Assembly: GCA_030247885.1 (NCBI GenBank)
Contig: JAPDRO010000014.1
Location: forward strand, 124,001 to 188,000
DNA: 64,000 bases
From: Taxawa tesnikishii (nom. ined.)
Lineage: Eukaryota; Ascomycota; Dothideomycetes; Dothideales
Direction of reading: 5' to 3'
The notes below the pieces were generated by a model. The model had not been told where the DNA came from, made no database searches, and saw only the letters and a list, made by a program, of their open reading frames with translations. Both the position numbers and the translations under genes were made by a program. Below are positions 1 to 11,044 of the stretch, piece by piece (within the stretch, counting starts at the first letter, position 1; the number at the start of each line of letters is the position of its first letter).

Positions 1-1189
1 ATCTGCACAAGATAAGGGCATAATCTAGACCAGTCTGTCACCTACAGCTCCTGCACCAGAAGGCGATCCGAAAACCACAAACGCTCCCCGTACAAACCAA
101 CCAGGAATACACTTGCTATGCCGGCCTGCTTGCTGTATTGCGGGCGCTCTGCCATTGATCACACTGAACGGATGTTGAAACTCACGTCCATCATGGCGCA
201 TTAAGCTATCTCAATGCTGGGGAAAGTCCGGTCGTTGACGTCGGAACAAACAAGGCTTCACGTTGAAGAGAGGAGATGGTGCTCTTTTGTTCTTCAATTA
301 GCAAGCACAATTCTGATTAGGTCCGCTTGCAAAGATGAACCACCGATGTATGACTCACAGATTTCATTGGTTCCAATGGTATGTTTATCTTTACCGTCCG
401 CATGCATGATGTCGCAGATGATGAAGTGACAAAGCAAATAGCTGTTACGACGAAGGCTACAAAAGCCCTGCTTATTCACGCTCAGTGCTCTCAATGGTCA
501 TGTCTGACTGACTGACTGATTGACTACTACCGCAAGGTAGCTGTAGCTACCAGGCAGCATGAACTTTTACCTGCCAGAACATACCGCCTTCATAGCTGCG
601 GCCAGGGCCTGAGGTCAAGCACAGCATGATTCGATCACACCTACAATGCACGGATGCAGATACGGTAAATGATGTCGCTACCTTGTTGAAGTGGTCAGCC
701 AGTCAACTGGACTGGCTGTCAAGACGCCTGTTTGTGTTCCACTCCCGTCATACATCATTCACTACACCATGGGTTCCCTCATCACGTTTCTCCTGTTTGC
801 AACGCTATACACAAGGCCGTGCGCCTTGAACTCATCAACTTCATGAGACTGTTGTCACTGGATTCACTTTTGGGGCAGTTTCCCGGAATTCGGTTGGTCG
901 CTGGCATCCGCGATCATGCGCGGGCTCTCTCACGCTTCCAGATAGGACACGTCGTTTGACGAGTTGCAATATCCCATGACAATGCCTCATAGGAGCCTAC
1001 CGCGCTCGTGAATGGTATGACCCAGAGCTGATCCTGGCTACTTAAGGCCCCAATCTTCTCGACCTGGACTCCCTCCTCACACATCAACCCGCACAAAAAC
1101 TTCCCGACGGACCACCACCTCTTACCTCCAAGTCAAACATCCCTCGCTCACACCTTTACTTATATCAATCGATCAAGACCAGAACCAAG
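1..1189. other. Intergenic region, no supportable gene
   Basis: Only short ORFs without domain-like composition are present. A small TGAC/TGAT tandem tract lies near 505-525. The last ~100 bases before 1190 are pyrimidine-rich, as expected for a fungal promoter/5' leader of the gene starting at 1190. Confidence 0.5.
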
Positions 1190-2137
1190 ATGGACACCCA
1201 CATTACCAAGATCGGTTCGAAGTACAATGGCGCTCGCCGCGGCAATACCAACGACCGCTCGATCATGGCTGCAAACAAGATCGACGTTGTGGACTTCTAC
1301 ACGAGGGACATAGGGAACACTGGCGACGGGGCTCTAGTCTACGGCGGTGCGCCAAAGAACCTTCTGAAGCGCTTCTCGAGAATGGCTCGTGAGCTCCTCA
1401 AGCAGGAGTCCGGCAATCCAACGACGCCTATCACTACCGCCACTGCCTCTACTATTGTTTCCGCTAACACTGGTCCTCAACGCACGAAGCTCTACCTAAA
1501 CGTCCCTTCCGCGTTGCTTCCCTGCAAAGCCACGCTCGATATCGTCATCGAATGGATGCGCATCAACCGTTCCAGCAAGATCAACGAGCCGGTTACTCCT
1601 CTTCTTCCACCGAAGCCCGAGGAGAGCACTATCGTCAGTCTCGTCGAACTCTACGCTGCCGGAAAGCTTCTGAACATCCTACCCATGAGCGCACTCGACG
1701 AGCTTCACACGATGCTCCTGAACCGCATCACCACCGAAGTCTCTGACGTCTCCACCGTGGAGATGCTGTATATACAGCTTCCTCTGAACCACGGCCTCAT
1801 CTCACGCATGATAAATGCATACTACGACCACCACGAAGCGGGCTTGATCGACGACGAAGCAGATGCCAAGATTTACGCCTTCACGGACCGCCACCCTGAC
1901 CTCGACCGGCGGTTTCAGGACGTTCACGCCCATCGTCAGCGTGTGAGGCGGGAGGAAGAGAAGCGCCGGGCCAGACAGTGCCGCCGTGCTCGTCAGCAGT
2001 ACATGCAGAAGAAGCGGGAGGAGGCCAATGCCGAGATTGAGGATCGTCGCGTTCGTGCTGCGAACGGACTGGACTACCTCTACGAGGAGGACATTGACCG
2101 CATGAAGGCGGGCGGACTGAGAGTCAGCACAAAGTGA
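1190..2137 (+). CDS. Uncharacterised conserved-type fungal protein
   Basis: An uninterrupted 315-residue ORF with good coding character, starting at an ATG that follows a pyrimidine-rich leader. The central part (about residues 95-220) alternates hydrophobic and charged segments in a way that recalls the region after a BTB/POZ fold in fungal proteins. Residues about 235-290 are extremely rich in Arg, Glu and Lys and probably form a charged helix or coiled coil. No signal peptide or membrane segment is visible. I do not recognise a family; a nuclear or scaffold role would be guesswork. That this is a real gene is fairly sure; its function is unknown. Confidence 0.7.
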   Translation: MDTHITKIGSKYNGARRGNTNDRSIMAANKIDVVDFYTRDIGNTGDGALVYGGAPKNLLKRFSRMARELLKQESGNPTTPITTATASTIVSANTGPQRTKLYLNVPSALLPCKATLDIVIEWMRINRSSKINEPVTPLLPPKPEESTIVSLVELYAAGKLLNILPMSALDELHTMLLNRITTEVSDVSTVEMLYIQLPLNHGLISRMINAYYDHHEAGLIDDEADAKIYAFTDRHPDLDRRFQDVHAHRQRVRREEEKRRARQCRRARQQYMQKKREEANAEIEDRRVRAANGLDYLYEEDIDRMKAGGLRVSTK

Positions 2138-3166
2138 ACCATGCAACACTTACAGCTAGGGGGATGGCTGGGATGAAGTGGACAACGGATCGAGCGGTGA
2201 TGGCATGATGAATTGTCTTCGAAACATAGCGATGGAGTTGGGCACGATGATGGATTCTCATTTCCTACTTTTTCCAATTCTCGCTCGCACTGTGTCAGCT
2301 GGCTCCTCTGGCGAGGGTCTTTTCTATCACGGATTCACAGAGGTCCTCATGAGCTCTCTCTCTCTCTCTCCATAGTATAACCGATATCAAACCAACACTT
2401 TCGACTGTCATACTCCATCTCCCATAACGCAGTGCCCCTACGTGACACAAATGGCAGCCTTATAGGTCTTGAACCCTGCCGCATTGCCCCGCCGTCACGA
2501 ACATCGCTTGACCTACCTCATATTTGTGAAGGAAAAAAAATTCTTGCCAGCTGACTTGAATATCCCCTTGCTGGGCTACACAGATATCACGGCTACCTTT
2601 TCCCGCAAAGTAGACGTACCTCTGCAGCGGTGCCATACAATTTGGCTTTCTCGTCCTCGGATCCGCAATCCCCCTTCCACCATGCTGAGGTCAACGTTGC
2701 TCTCCACGAACCAGACCAACAGCTCAATACAGTAGTAGAATCGCATTAATTGAAAGTGCCACACTCAAGGAAAGCGTCGAGAACAGGTTACGGGTTCACT
2801 ATATGTCTCCTCATCTCCGCTGGTCCAGGGGAAGGGGGTTAGCTCCCAATGCCGGGGCGGAGAACAGGATACACCGTCGACGCGGTTTTCGTCCCCCGGG
2901 GAGGACACAAGCGCCCGATCGGGTCGAGCCAAAGTGAAACGATACGTATCGGGCCAGCTTACGGGAAGAAGTACGAGAACTCGGGTTCTGGGACGTTGAC
3001 ACACACAGAGAAGTTCAGCTGAGCGCAGCAGGTGTAGTTGGAGATCTCTGGGCGATGCGAAAGAACTATACCGTGCGCCAGTTTGCAGTGGACCCGACCC
3101 GGTGATACATGCAGCTCGCGATTAGATGATATATTGTCAATTTTGAAAATTGGTACGATCATAGTG
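2138..3166. other. Intergenic region with CT microsatellite
   Basis: There is no convincing coding region. A (CT)n tract of about 17 bases lies at 2354-2371. ORFs here are short and look like random open frames. Confidence 0.45.
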
Positions 3167-3260
3167 GGGGCGGTAGCTCAGTGGTAGAGTATGGGATTGC
3201 AGTCAAAACGTTTACGGCAACTTAATCCTAGGGTCCCGTGTTCGACCCACGGTCGCCCCT
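3167..3260 (+). tRNA. tRNA-Cys (GCA) with 22-nt intron, copy 1
   Basis: A full cloverleaf can be folded by eye. The 7-bp acceptor pairs GGGGCGG with TCGCCCC and is followed by discriminator T73, a tRNA-Cys identity base. The D arm is GCTC/GAGT, the anticodon stem TGGGA/TCCTA with loop TTGCAG..A (anticodon GCA), and the T arm CCGTG/CACGG. A 22-nt intron sits at 3203-3224, directly after position 37, the canonical nuclear tRNA intron site. Mature length would be 72 nt. A T run at 3261-3266 is the Pol III terminator. Confidence 0.95.
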
Positions 3261-3498
3261 TTTTTTGAATCGCAGTCCTTTTGTAGCCCATTGATTCATG
3301 CTCTGGTCCCGCCGCGGGCGCGAGCATCCTGGCTCCCAAGCCACGGAGACCGGGCCATTGATATCTATCATACTTGTGGTCTCCCACACGTCATTGGGAC
3401 CTTTTCCGCACAAGAAGTGGGCAATACAACAATCGTGTCATGATCGGCATTCGCCCATGATACGATGGCTGCGATGGATCGGTGAAGATAGTCAAAAG

Positions 3499-3592
3499 AG
3501 GAGCGACCGTGGGTCGAACACGGGACCCTAGGATTAAGTTGCCGTAAACGTTTTGACTGCAATCCCATACTCTACCACTGAGCTACCGCTCC
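3499..3592 (-). tRNA. tRNA-Cys (GCA) with 22-nt intron, copy 2
   Basis: This second tRNA-Cys faces copy 1, with about 240 bp between them. The intron and every arm except the acceptor are identical to copy 1. In the acceptor, pair 3-70 is A-U here instead of G-C (GGAGCGG with TCGCTCC), so a compensatory double change has kept the stem paired. That suggests both genes are under selection and functional. A run of A on the plus strand (3494-3497) gives a T run downstream of the gene as terminator. Confidence 0.95.
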
Positions 3593-3906
3593 ACAGTATA
3601 GAATTACGAAAGATTAAAATAAAATAATCATTCAAAGATTGCGTCGCTTTGGTCTCGGCAATGGTTCTGCACAGTCATCTTCGGTCTATCATCACTTCAG
3701 TACCAAGGCAGGGCCGGATCACGAGAGCATCGAAGTGCAACTTGGAACAAGATTATGGACACGTTTTCATGCCAATCGTTAATGAGCCATTATAGTACAT
3801 TCTCAGGGTAACAGGGCGGACTGGGTCGATCCACCACCCCTTCGTTCCGTCATCGGGTATATCAATCGTCACTGGCCTCAGTGGCAGCAAACAAGTACGG
3901 CGGCAC

Positions 3907-5393
3907 CTAGTAGGTGGTGTCGACGTTGGCACCAGCTCCCTCGCGCTTAGCGCGACCCTTCTCGACCATGCCCTCGTTGTGCATCATGCCGCCCGCCTTC
4001 TCCATCAGCTTGCCCATAGTCGAGTCGTGCTTCTTGTTGTGCTCGGAAGAGGTGCCGTGGCTGGCACTCTTGTTCCCAAAGCCGGCGCCGCCGGTTGCGC
4101 CACTGCCGTATTCGGTGCTGCCGCTGTAGGCGTCGGTGGTGCTGCCGGTGCCGAAGCGGGTGTCGTCGTTTTCATAGCGGGAGTCGCCGCCAGAGGTCTT
4201 GTTGCCGAAGCCTACGCCGCCCGCGGTGCCGGACCCATATTCGGAGGTGCCCTCGCGTGGGTTGTGGCCGCCGTAAGAGCTGTGGCCGTGCGTGCCTTCA
4301 CGCTCGAGGGAGTCGGTTGGGCCGGTGGACTTTGGGTGTGTGGTTAGTGACGGAATTCATAAGGTTCGGGAAAGATGTGGAGATACGCCGTAGGAAGACA
4401 TGATGGGCTGTGCTTGGATGGTTTAGGGTTCGTTTTGTGTCAGTTTAGGAGAGTGGGACGATGCGCGGAGTGACGGAGGAAGGTGCTTTTAACCAAAAAC
4501 AGTCCTGCACACTTACGCCATAAGCTCCGCCAGCAGTACCAGTGCTGTAGTCGTCAGGGCCACTGCCGTATGTATCACGGCCACCGGCGCTAGTGTCGTG
4601 AATCCTGTTTGGGAGGGCTTCCTCAGCGCCTCTTGGGACGGCTTTCTGCAGACCGTGGGGAACCTTGGAATCACCGGTAGCGTGGGATTGGCCAACAGAC
4701 CTGTCACCGTAGGTGTCGTTACCATAGCCTCCCGTGGTCGATGAACCGTAGTTGTCGTTGCCGTAACCTCCGGTAGTGGACGAGCCGTAATTGTCACGGC
4801 CTAGACCGCCGGTGGTGCCGGACGAGTAGTTGTCACGATCATTGGTGCTGTTGCCATAGCCTCCAGTCCGGCCAGAAGAGTAGTTGTCGCCAGTGGTGCC
4901 GTAGCTATCGCCGCCAAGACCGCCCTCGGTGCGGGAGGAAGAGTAGTCGTCGCCGTAGCCAGTGCGGCCGCTGGTGTCATGGAGCCTATCGGGAAGGGCC
5001 TCCTCGACCTTGGTTGGGACGGCCTTCTGCAGACCATGGGGAACCTTGCTATGGCCGGTAGCGTGGGATGCGCCTACGCCTCCCTTACGCTCACCGTAGC
5101 TATCGTTGCCGTATCCAGAGTTGTCATAGCCAGAGGTGGTCGAGTCACCGTAGGTTCCAGTGCGGTCGGAGCTCTGTCTCACTGATAAGCAAATCTTGGC
5201 GTGCAGCGGAGGTCACCCAATGATGGGATGAGGTGGAGAAGGGACGTACACCGTAGCCTCCAGAGAGGGAGTCGTTGCCGTAGCCACCAGCTTGGCGGCC
5301 CTGCGAGGATTGTATTAGATGCAAGCCACGCAGAGAAGGTCAGATAGGTTGACGATAAGAGCTTACAGTGTTGATATCGTCGTAGTTGGACAT
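3907..5393 (-). CDS. Gly/Ser/Tyr-rich repeat protein, Ddr48-like stress protein
   Basis: Four exons fit well: 5393-5367, 5300-5250, 5173-4517 and 4329-3907 (385 aa). The protein is low-complexity and rich in Gly, Ser, Tyr, Asn and Asp, with many repeats of the type GGYGNDNYGSSTT, as in yeast Ddr48-like and other fungal stress-induced disordered proteins. Two copies of a distinct ~33-residue module (SHATG.SKVPHGLQKAVP, then an acidic EEALP and an HDTS end) are embedded. The C-terminus (MEKAGGMMHNEGMVEKGRAK) is shared by many small fungal disordered proteins. No signal peptide. A TATA box about 110 bp upstream fits an inducible gene. A desiccation/stress role is inferred from composition only. 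Confidence 0.75.
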
Positions 5394-5498
5394 GATTGGT
5401 GGTGAGATGTGATTTTGTGTCAAGGGTGGACGAAGACGTTTAGTCAAAAGTGTTGTACGGAGAAGATGAGTTCGCTGCAGAAGAAGAGCAGCAATGTG

Positions 5499-5507
5499 TT
5501 ATATATG
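5499..5507 (-). promoter_or_regulatory. TATA box of the Ddr48-like gene
   Basis: An ATATATAA element on the minus strand lies about 110 bp upstream of the start codon at 5393. Spacing and sequence fit a TATA element of an inducible fungal gene. Confidence 0.4.
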
Positions 5508-5509
5508 CT

Positions 5510-6421
5510 CTCACGAGCCCATCTCGAATGCTATTTCCCTGGCAGAACAGGTTCGGTGAGCGAATGGCGTCACGTTCGCACGTCTTCGCGATGTGCTCTT
5601 CTAGAAGCGTGCATGGCCTGCTCTTGCTGCTCGCAACAGATGGAAAGCGCATGTTCCTGCCTTGGACGACGTATGGGTTGATACAGTGACGCAGCTCGTC
5701 CCTATGCTATCCCTGTTTGTGCCCTGCAGCGGACGATCCATGTCAGCGTTGTGAAACGCCGTCGTCCACTGACGGAGGCAGGATCCTGCAGCTGAAGCAG
5801 TTAGGCTTCTCCGCAATTGATGAATTGGTCGCCCTGAAGGGCTTTCTCGTGTCACTGCCGTAGGACGTGCTCCGGCCGAAGTCAGTCCAAACGAGCACAT
5901 GCACTTCGTCCTGCCAAGTTTCTCAACTTTCTCGCAGGGTCCACTCGCTTCACCACCATACATGACGCCTGCTCAGCCACACCGCAGATCGCATTCTGAC
6001 ACAGTTTTGCACACACGGCGAGAGTCTCGATCAGTGGGAAGTGGAATAGCGCCAACGTGCTGGATCGTCGTCCTGCAGTGCACCGCCATCGTGAGGCTGG
6101 TGAGATGACGTCAGCTTTTTCATCTCGAAACCCCAGGTCAATATTCATGCGCCATGACGTTACACAGGACCCTTGCCGAGACTACTGAGAGCCATGTGTG
6201 GAATCGAGCAAGGATCGGGGATAGGCCAACATCAGCTCGTGTTTCGACCAGCATGATCAGGACACGGCTGAATCGAACCGCAAGCACAAACATTCCTGCC
6301 AAGTCAGTCGAGGAGTAAAGGCTCGAATCTTACAACAACAGAAGCCTGACGTATGCTCTTGAGCCAACAATCCAGCGCGAGCAAGTGTCGTCCTCACTCT
6401 TGGCATTTCAGTAAGACTACC
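5510..6421. other. Intergenic region upstream of Ddr48-like gene
   Basis: No ORF here has convincing coding character. The interval contains the promoter of the minus-strand gene starting at 5393 and the 3' flank of the deadenylase gene ending at 6422. Confidence 0.4.
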
Positions 6422-8657
6422 TCATCCGCCATGAGAGCCGATACCAAGTGTAACTCGCAAGAGCCGTCTGCGTCGTGGTATCCAGTACACCCGTCCTCTA
6501 ACAGCACTACGCGCCATCTCTATCCAACAACAACACCCCTCCTTAGTCCCAAACACCCTCAGCTTGTTCCCATATACACTCCAGAAGTCGGTCCCGAACC
6601 TAGGCATCAGACGTCCAGGAACCCACTCCTGCGCTTGGCCCCAAGTATCCGGGGCGCTGACGCCGTCTGTATCAGATACCACCTTCGTGGAGGTTGGGGC
6701 GCTTGAGGATGGTAGGTTGTCGAAATCCAGCACCTCCTCCGCGTCTACCGTCTCGTCTTCTACAGGCGCGTCGGCCAGCTGATCGAAGGCTGTGGCATGT
6801 GCGAAGCGGTTTGTTGGTGCCTTTGTGGCCGGTGCAGGTGCAGGTGCTAGTGCGGGTTGCAGCATTGAGTTCGCTTTGGCCTTCTTCTTTTTCTTCTTTC
6901 CGTCATTGGACATCGTAGTTTGACAAGTGTCCGTTTCTGTTGCGCTTTGCTGCGTTGAGGCGTGTTCGGAATCAGCGTCTCTCTTGCCTCCTGTTTGCCC
7001 GTCGCCTGTCAGTGCTTTTACTGGTGCCAGCAGAAGGCCTTTGACGCCGTTGATAGCTGAGGTGAGAGTGCTAGCCACGGCAGGTGTTGATGATGTGCCA
7101 GAGCCCGGGGCAGCGCCATCCAACTTGACACCACCAACTTCTTCGTCGCCCGGAGTGTCGATCTCGATATAGCTCCCTTCTGACTCTAGTTTGGCCGAGA
7201 GTCGAACGGCGACCTGCGCAGTGAGGAAGCTGTCGTAGCCCGCTTCATGGAAAGCCGTAACGCCTTGATACTTTCCGTGGTCTTTGTGTGTCTCTGTAGT
7301 CACGTCAGGGATCGTCATTGAGAGGGGGTGAGACGATAGTGTACTCACCTAACAAAGGATTTTCCTGTTTGTTCAATTGGTCCGCTATTTGCTCCAACGA
7401 GGACGCCGGGTTGATGTCTCCGCAGTTGTGGGTGGCCATGTACTTTGTGTCCACTACAACGGGGAAGATTTCATGGATGAGGTCTGCAAACTCTTCTACA
7501 GTGTCCGGCAGATCACCAACGAAAGTGCGGTAGATGTACACGAGATCGAGGAAGCAGTTGTGCCCCACAACAACCCTTGGTTTGTCCTTGAGTCTTGCTT
7601 GCGCGCGTGTGAACCTAGCTTTGTAGTCATTCAGATCCACGAAGACGGCTTCGCCGGTCTGCGGATCCACTGCAAAGGACTTTGGATCGATTTGGTGCAA
7701 ATCACCACCACACATGGCTTCTATGACCCATCTGAACCCGGTTTGTCGGATGATGCGTTCTCTGGTCTCCCGTCTGCGACGCTGCTGGATGAAGTCTTCG
7801 CGCTCTTGATTGAAATTGACGATCTGGATAAAGCCGTGTTTCGATATAGTGACCAGATCAGGGTATTCCGCTCGGACAACTTGATGAACAAGTCGTTTCT
7901 CGAACCTCGATAGCTCGTTGCTCACAGGCGCTTCCGTGCCGCTTGCTACGACCAGAGGGCCAATGTTAAGATAGTCGGCGTTCGGCTTGTTCGTTACCTT
8001 CCACCGTTCGATCTCCGCGCGCACTTTGCGGAGGAGTTCCAATGACTCCTTGTCTTCAGGGTTGATTTGCATGTCGTCAAACGTCCTTGTCTGCCTCGCG
8101 GCAGCCCTTTCCTTGGCCAGCTGTGCTTCCTTCCGTGACAGATAGCCAACACCCCAAGTGAACGGCAGGTCCATCTGAAAGCCGACGCTAAGCAGAAACT
8201 CGACGGCACCGCTATGAAACGCGAAGGTCCGGTCAATGTCGATGCGTTCTTCAACAACCGGATTGAGGTTGAAGTTGTACGGCTTGCAGACATAAGCTCC
8301 CCGATGCTCGTCTTCTCGCACGCACGTTAGTCCGATTTGCAAAATCTGGTATTGTTCGGCAGCCTTCTTGGTCTCGATATAGCGCTGCTGTAGTGATGGT
8401 CTGCCGGCGGAGGCATCTCCCGGCTGCTTGACAGGAACGCCGGAAAGTTCAAGATCGAAAGAGACAAAGTGAGCTTCCGAGACGGCAACAACGATATCAA
8501 GCAGGCGGGGCCTGAACGAGATCTTGTCGATATCCATCGCTCCAGACGGACGCGCGCAAGACGTAGAAGCTGGCCTGATCGGAGCCCTAAGGATTGACAA
8601 GGTCGGGATGATTCTAGTCCTGACAGCGCTTGGGAATGAAGCAAGACGAAGCATCAA
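6422..8657 (-). CDS. PARN-type poly(A) ribonuclease (CAF1/DEDD family, Triman-like)
   Basis: Two exons (8657-7349 and 7293-6422) joined by a GTGAGT...ACAG intron give 726 residues. The DEDDh 3'-exonuclease residues are all visible: Asp68 and Glu70 (FVSFDLELSG), Asp371 (VVGHNCFLDL), and His452/Asp457 (FHEAGYD). An R3H-like basic stretch lies between the first and second halves, and a VYGNKLRVFGT segment near the C-terminus matches the end of PARN proteins. The family trims poly(A) tails of mRNA and small RNAs. The first 40 residues form an Arg/Ser-rich, acid-poor extension before a second Met (MDIDKISFRP), which aligns with the usual PARN start; the extension looks like a mitochondrial presequence. 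It diverges from PEX26 across 526 bp. Confidence 0.9.
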
Positions 8658-9183
8658 ACGATTACAAGAGACGAGGAAGGCTCCAGGTTACGGTGGGTGA
8701 ATGAGAAGGAGACGGGGCGCTAGTGGCAAGACAGGAGCAAACAGTCTACAGCACATGGTCAACGCTTTGCCAGACGAGGCAGTGACTGCGCGTGCTGTCT
8801 GACACATGCGACTGCAAAATATATACCCCGGAACGACGGAAGAAACCAAAACTCACTACAGACAAGCAAAGAGGGTGAGTGAGTGTTGGTGTTGCAGGCG
8901 TGCATTATTGCACGTGTGAAGAGGTACCACACACGAGCATACGAGCACACGTTCGTCGCGTCATCGGCCATACATCGGCGACTGTCGCTCCTTCCCCCGA
9001 CGAAACCTCGGTTGTCAGGTATAGGACTGGGAGTTTGCCGGATCGGGAAGCTACCGACACATGCTCTGCACGACTACGAGTACCTGCCCTTCCTGCCTTC
9101 CTTCTGCTCTTTGTTCGGCTGAACGAGTCCTGCGCATGCCCAGCGACGGCCTGTAGCCTGTAGCCTGTAGCCTGTAGCGGACA
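8658..9183. promoter_or_regulatory. Divergent PARN/PEX26 intergenic region with 7-bp tandem repeat
   Basis: This 526-bp region separates the two divergent starts. It contains an AT-rich ATATATACC element near 8818-8826. Four tandem copies of a CCTGTAG-type heptamer (9150-9178) end five bases before the PEX26 ATG, so they lie in its 5' leader. Confidence 0.45.
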
Positions 9184-10682
9184 ATGGCCACCACCTCGGC
9201 CACGTCGACCATGACATACGAGGATTCCCTCTCCTCGCAGTACCTGTCTTCATCCATATCATCCCTCTCGTCCGCTCGCTCGCAATCATCCTGGATAGCG
9301 AAGACATATCGCCGCGCCGCCCAACTCTACCTGACCCGCCGTCTGTCCGAGGCGCTCTTAGCCATCGAGCCCGTCATTGCACCAGAGGACACGCACACGC
9401 ACGATTCCTCCGAACGCGATGGAACCACCGCACAGCCTGCGCCCGTAGCCGCAGCGTCACGGGGAACGAGGGTCAAGGTCTGGAGCTTCTATCTGACGCT
9501 TCTGAACGCCATCATCGAGCTGGGGCCCGAAGAGGGAAAGCTGGCGTTCGGGAGCAGCAAGTGGAAAGCGCTGGCCGCCAAAGCGAGAGAGGGGAGCGTG
9601 TGGGACGAAGTGGTCAAAGTAGGCTACGCCGGCTCCGAGGGCGACGTCGACGGCGAGGTGGTAGTGAACTTGTACGACCGATCCCATCCCAGCGGCCCTC
9701 TTGCACCGCAAGAACGCAATGCCAGGTTCTGACACAGCACAGAGCAACGCTCCTACTGACCCACATGGCATCGCAAAAGCTCAACCAGCAACGACTCGAA
9801 ACCTACCTCTCCTACTCCTCGCACCCCGCCCTCGACGTGTCCGCGCACATGTCCTCGCCCTCGCCCCTGCATCCCTCGTCCGGGACCGCCACGCCCCGCG
9901 ATCTCGGCACCCGTCTCAAGCTCCTCGAACTCTACACCCTGCACATCCTGCCCCGGAACAACGAGTGGTCGTACGCGCAATCCTTCATCCAAATCTCCGA
10001 ATACCTGGACCCGGAGCGGCGCGACGCGTTCCTGTACGCACTAACCGCGCTGCGCGAGGAGCAAGACACGGCAAGCAAGCGGGAAGCCGAACTGCGACGG
10101 AAGCAGGAGGAGGAGATGGAGGCAAGGAGGCGGGAGGAGGAGCGTCGCCGCAACGAAGAAGCTCGGGCGGAGGAGGAGGAGAGGCGGAGGAAAGGGGAGC
10201 AGACGCACACGCACACGCAGACGCAGGCGGAGAGGACGGGGAGGTCGGGTAAGGAGCGGGCAGTGAATGCCACGGGCGGCGGAGGAAGCCAGACTAGGCC
10301 GCCGGGCCAAGGCAGTACTGCGGGTAGTCGCAACTCGTCGCGCAATCCGACGGCATCGAGGAATCCCAAGAGCGGTACAGGAACAGGAACAGGAACGGGA
10401 ACGGGAACGGGAACGGGGAAGAACAAACCCATTTCCCCGCCCCCGAGCGTGTATCGGCGCGCGAGCTCGTTCATGGCCGTGGTGCAGAGTACGTTGCTCG
10501 GCGCGCAGCGGTCCATGAGTCGGAACCCCATGGCTATGCTGCGGTGGGTACTGTTCTTGGTCGCCTTCCTGGTCGCGGTCGCGAGGAGGGACATCAGAGA
10601 GAGGGTGAGGCGGGCGCTAGCGAAGGGATGGGATAAAGTGAGGGGCACTGTGGGAGCCGGGGTCAAGGTCTCTTATATCTAA
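9184..10682 (+). CDS. pex26: Peroxin 26 (fungal Pex26), tail-anchored peroxisomal membrane protein
   Basis: Two exons (9184-9671, 9743-10682) encode 475 residues. The intron is supported because splicing restores the conserved TLLLTH...NQQRLE region of fungal Pex26. The N-terminal half is helical. A long Glu/Arg coiled-coil segment follows, then a low-complexity linker with a Gly-Thr dipeptide repeat encoded by a hexanucleotide array (10375-10418). A single transmembrane segment (WVLFLVAFLVAV) lies about 45 residues from the C-terminus with a basic tail, the tail-anchor layout of Pex26/Pex15. The family tethers the Pex1-Pex6 AAA ATPases to peroxisomes for receptor recycling. Identification rests on the motif and topology. 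Confidence 0.85.
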
Positions 10683-11044
10683 CATAGAGCTTCGAAGGCC
10701 CCGGAGATACCATGACAGGGCAAGGGATCTTTCCTTTGCGCCTCTTGTGTAGAGGGGGCCTGCTTTCCTGATAATGAGGCCCGATGTTCCCTTCCCTCCC
10801 AACACATATTGCCGGAATTGCTACGTGATCCATGCTGTGCAGCTCCACCTTTTTCCCACGTCGCGCTCATCAGCCCCGCCACTCTGTGGTAGGGACAAGT
10901 CGCACACGGTCGTGAAGTCATATCTCCTCTTCAGCCCTGCAGTCCGCGCTGGCAGAAGCTCGATTTCCATATCTCACACCATAGCCGCCCTCTCAGCCTG
11001 CAAATCATTTGCAGGCCTCACATTGTCCGCCCTCAACTCGGCCA
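10683..11044. other. Convergent 3' intergenic region
   Basis: This 362-bp gap separates the 3' ends of PEX26 (+) and RRP45 (-). No coding sequence or terminator-like structure is obvious. Confidence 0.4.

Noticed and set aside
3167-3592. Inverted-repeat transposon formed by the two 94-bp repeats
   Set aside because: The repeats are complete tRNA-Cys genes and the spacer encodes nothing.
3979-4403. Ala/Gly- and Arg/Cys-rich ORFs opposite the Ddr48-like gene
   Set aside because: They are complements of the repetitive coding exon.
9932-10666. 244-codon ORF antisense to PEX26
   Set aside because: It mirrors the repetitive, Glu/Arg- and Gly-Thr-rich coding region and shows no independent domain content.
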